Below are positions 14,252 to 14,528 of a DNA stretch of 14,528 bases, piece by piece. The translations under genes were made by a program, and so were the position numbers. Under the pieces are notes generated by a model. It had not been told where the DNA came from, did no database searches, and saw only the letters and a program-made list of their open reading frames with translations. The DNA comes from an uncultured Lautropia sp. (GTDB lineage: Bacteria; Pseudomonadota; Gammaproteobacteria; Burkholderiales; Burkholderiaceae_E). Every line of letters starts with the position of its first letter. Within the stretch, counting starts at the first letter, position 1. Location: assembly GCA_938046755.1 (NCBI GenBank), contig CALIXC010000007.1, forward strand, positions 1 to 14,528. Direction: 5' to 3'.

Positions 14252-14528
14252 TCAGTGCTGTCCGGTGTGGTGCGTGTCGCCGTCGTGGCGGTGTGCACCG
14301 TCCTCGGGATGCCCCGGGTGGGCATCCTCGCGTGGGTCGTCGCCATCGAATCGGCTGTGCCCGTCACGTTCGACGTCGGGATCTTCCTCGTCGGCCTCTT
14401 CCTCGGGAAGAATCGGGGTGGCCAGCACCTTGTCGATGCGCTTGCCGTCCATGTCGACCTCGAACTTCCATTTATCCTCACTTATATGGTGGTCAAATGT
14501 TAGCTGGCCACCATAGCGATGAGTATTG
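14252..14528 (-). CDS. 3' end of a protein with an acidic, histidine-rich tail
   Basis: An open frame enters from the right edge (codons in phase with base 14527) and stops at TGA 14254-14252. The last 91 residues are seen. The first ~35 read as a folded segment with ISEDKWKFEVDMDGKRIDKVLAT, vaguely like the strand pattern of PepSY-type domains, but this is not secure. The remaining ~55 are rich in Asp, Glu, Gly, Pro and His, with eight histidines, and end HHTGQH. Such tails often bind metal ions. The product name cannot be given without the upstream part. It is transcribed in the same direction as the iron uptake genes, but a palindrome lies between. Confidence 0.65.
   Translation of the reverse strand, partial: NTHRYGGQLTFDHHISEDKWKFEVDMDGKRIDKVLATPILPEEEADEEDPDVERDGHSRFDGDDPREDAHPGHPEDGAHRHDGDTHHTGQH

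Noticed and set aside
14192..14503. A 103-codon hydrophobic open frame on the plus strand
   Set aside because: It lies opposite the histidine-rich gene and the palindrome; the hydrophobic look comes from the complementary Asp/His codons.
1..14528. tRNA, rRNA, CRISPR arrays, insertion sequences
   Set aside because: No regularly spaced repeats, no transposase-like protein with terminal repeats and no tRNA-like fold were seen on either strand.

Overview
The window comes from a high-GC proteobacterium. The codon use and the mix of genes (BluB, NfsA-type nitroreductase, LysR, catecholate siderophore genes) suggest a beta-proteobacterium, probably Burkholderiales, but the genus cannot be fixed from the sequence alone. 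The first ~750 bases are visibly poorer in GC than the rest.

Left part (1-4.5 kb), accessory metabolism. A gene-poor stretch (1-403) is followed by a small cysteine-containing lipoprotein. Next come two adjacent nitroreductase-fold genes on the minus strand: bluB (5,6-dimethylbenzimidazole synthase, the lower ligand of cobalamin) and an NfsA-like flavin reductase whose reading frame is broken near its 5' end at a GCGCGC tract. An SDR-family oxidoreductase (minus) and a LysR-type regulator (plus) are divergent. The gap between them holds a TTGACA box and a three-copy 7-bp tandem repeat.

Right part (4.65-14.1 kb), a catecholate siderophore locus, all on the minus strand. In transcription order it reads FecCD-type permease, ABC ATPase, periplasmic siderophore-binding protein, a strong hairpin and a Fur-box-like site, then 2,3-dihydroxybenzoate (DHB)-AMP ligase (EntE type), a free-standing aryl carrier protein, and a C-A-PCP-TE NRPS (EntF type). 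The NRPS adenylation domain carries the ten-residue code DVWHFSLVDK, as I recall it for serine-activating EntF. The predicted chemistry is: EntE-like ligase activates DHB and loads it on the carrier; the NRPS condenses it with serine; the terminal thioesterase releases or oligomerises DHB-Ser, giving enterobactin or a linear/cyclic relative. The transport genes would bring the ferric siderophore across the inner membrane. No genes for DHB synthesis (isochorismate synthase, isochorismatase, EntA), no MbtH-like protein, no TonB receptor, no esterase and no exporter are present here, so they must lie elsewhere or be lacking.

Right edge (14.25 kb to the end): the 3' end of a gene for a protein with an acidic, histidine-rich tail, followed by a perfect 22-nt palindrome.

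The main points worth a second look are the split carrier-protein layout of the siderophore line without its DHB supply genes, the Fur-like site abutting the ligase start codon, the altered C-terminal lysine motif of the ligase, the frameshifted nitroreductase and the 7-bp repeat upstream of the LysR gene. I see known protein families in an uncommon arrangement, not a clearly new system.
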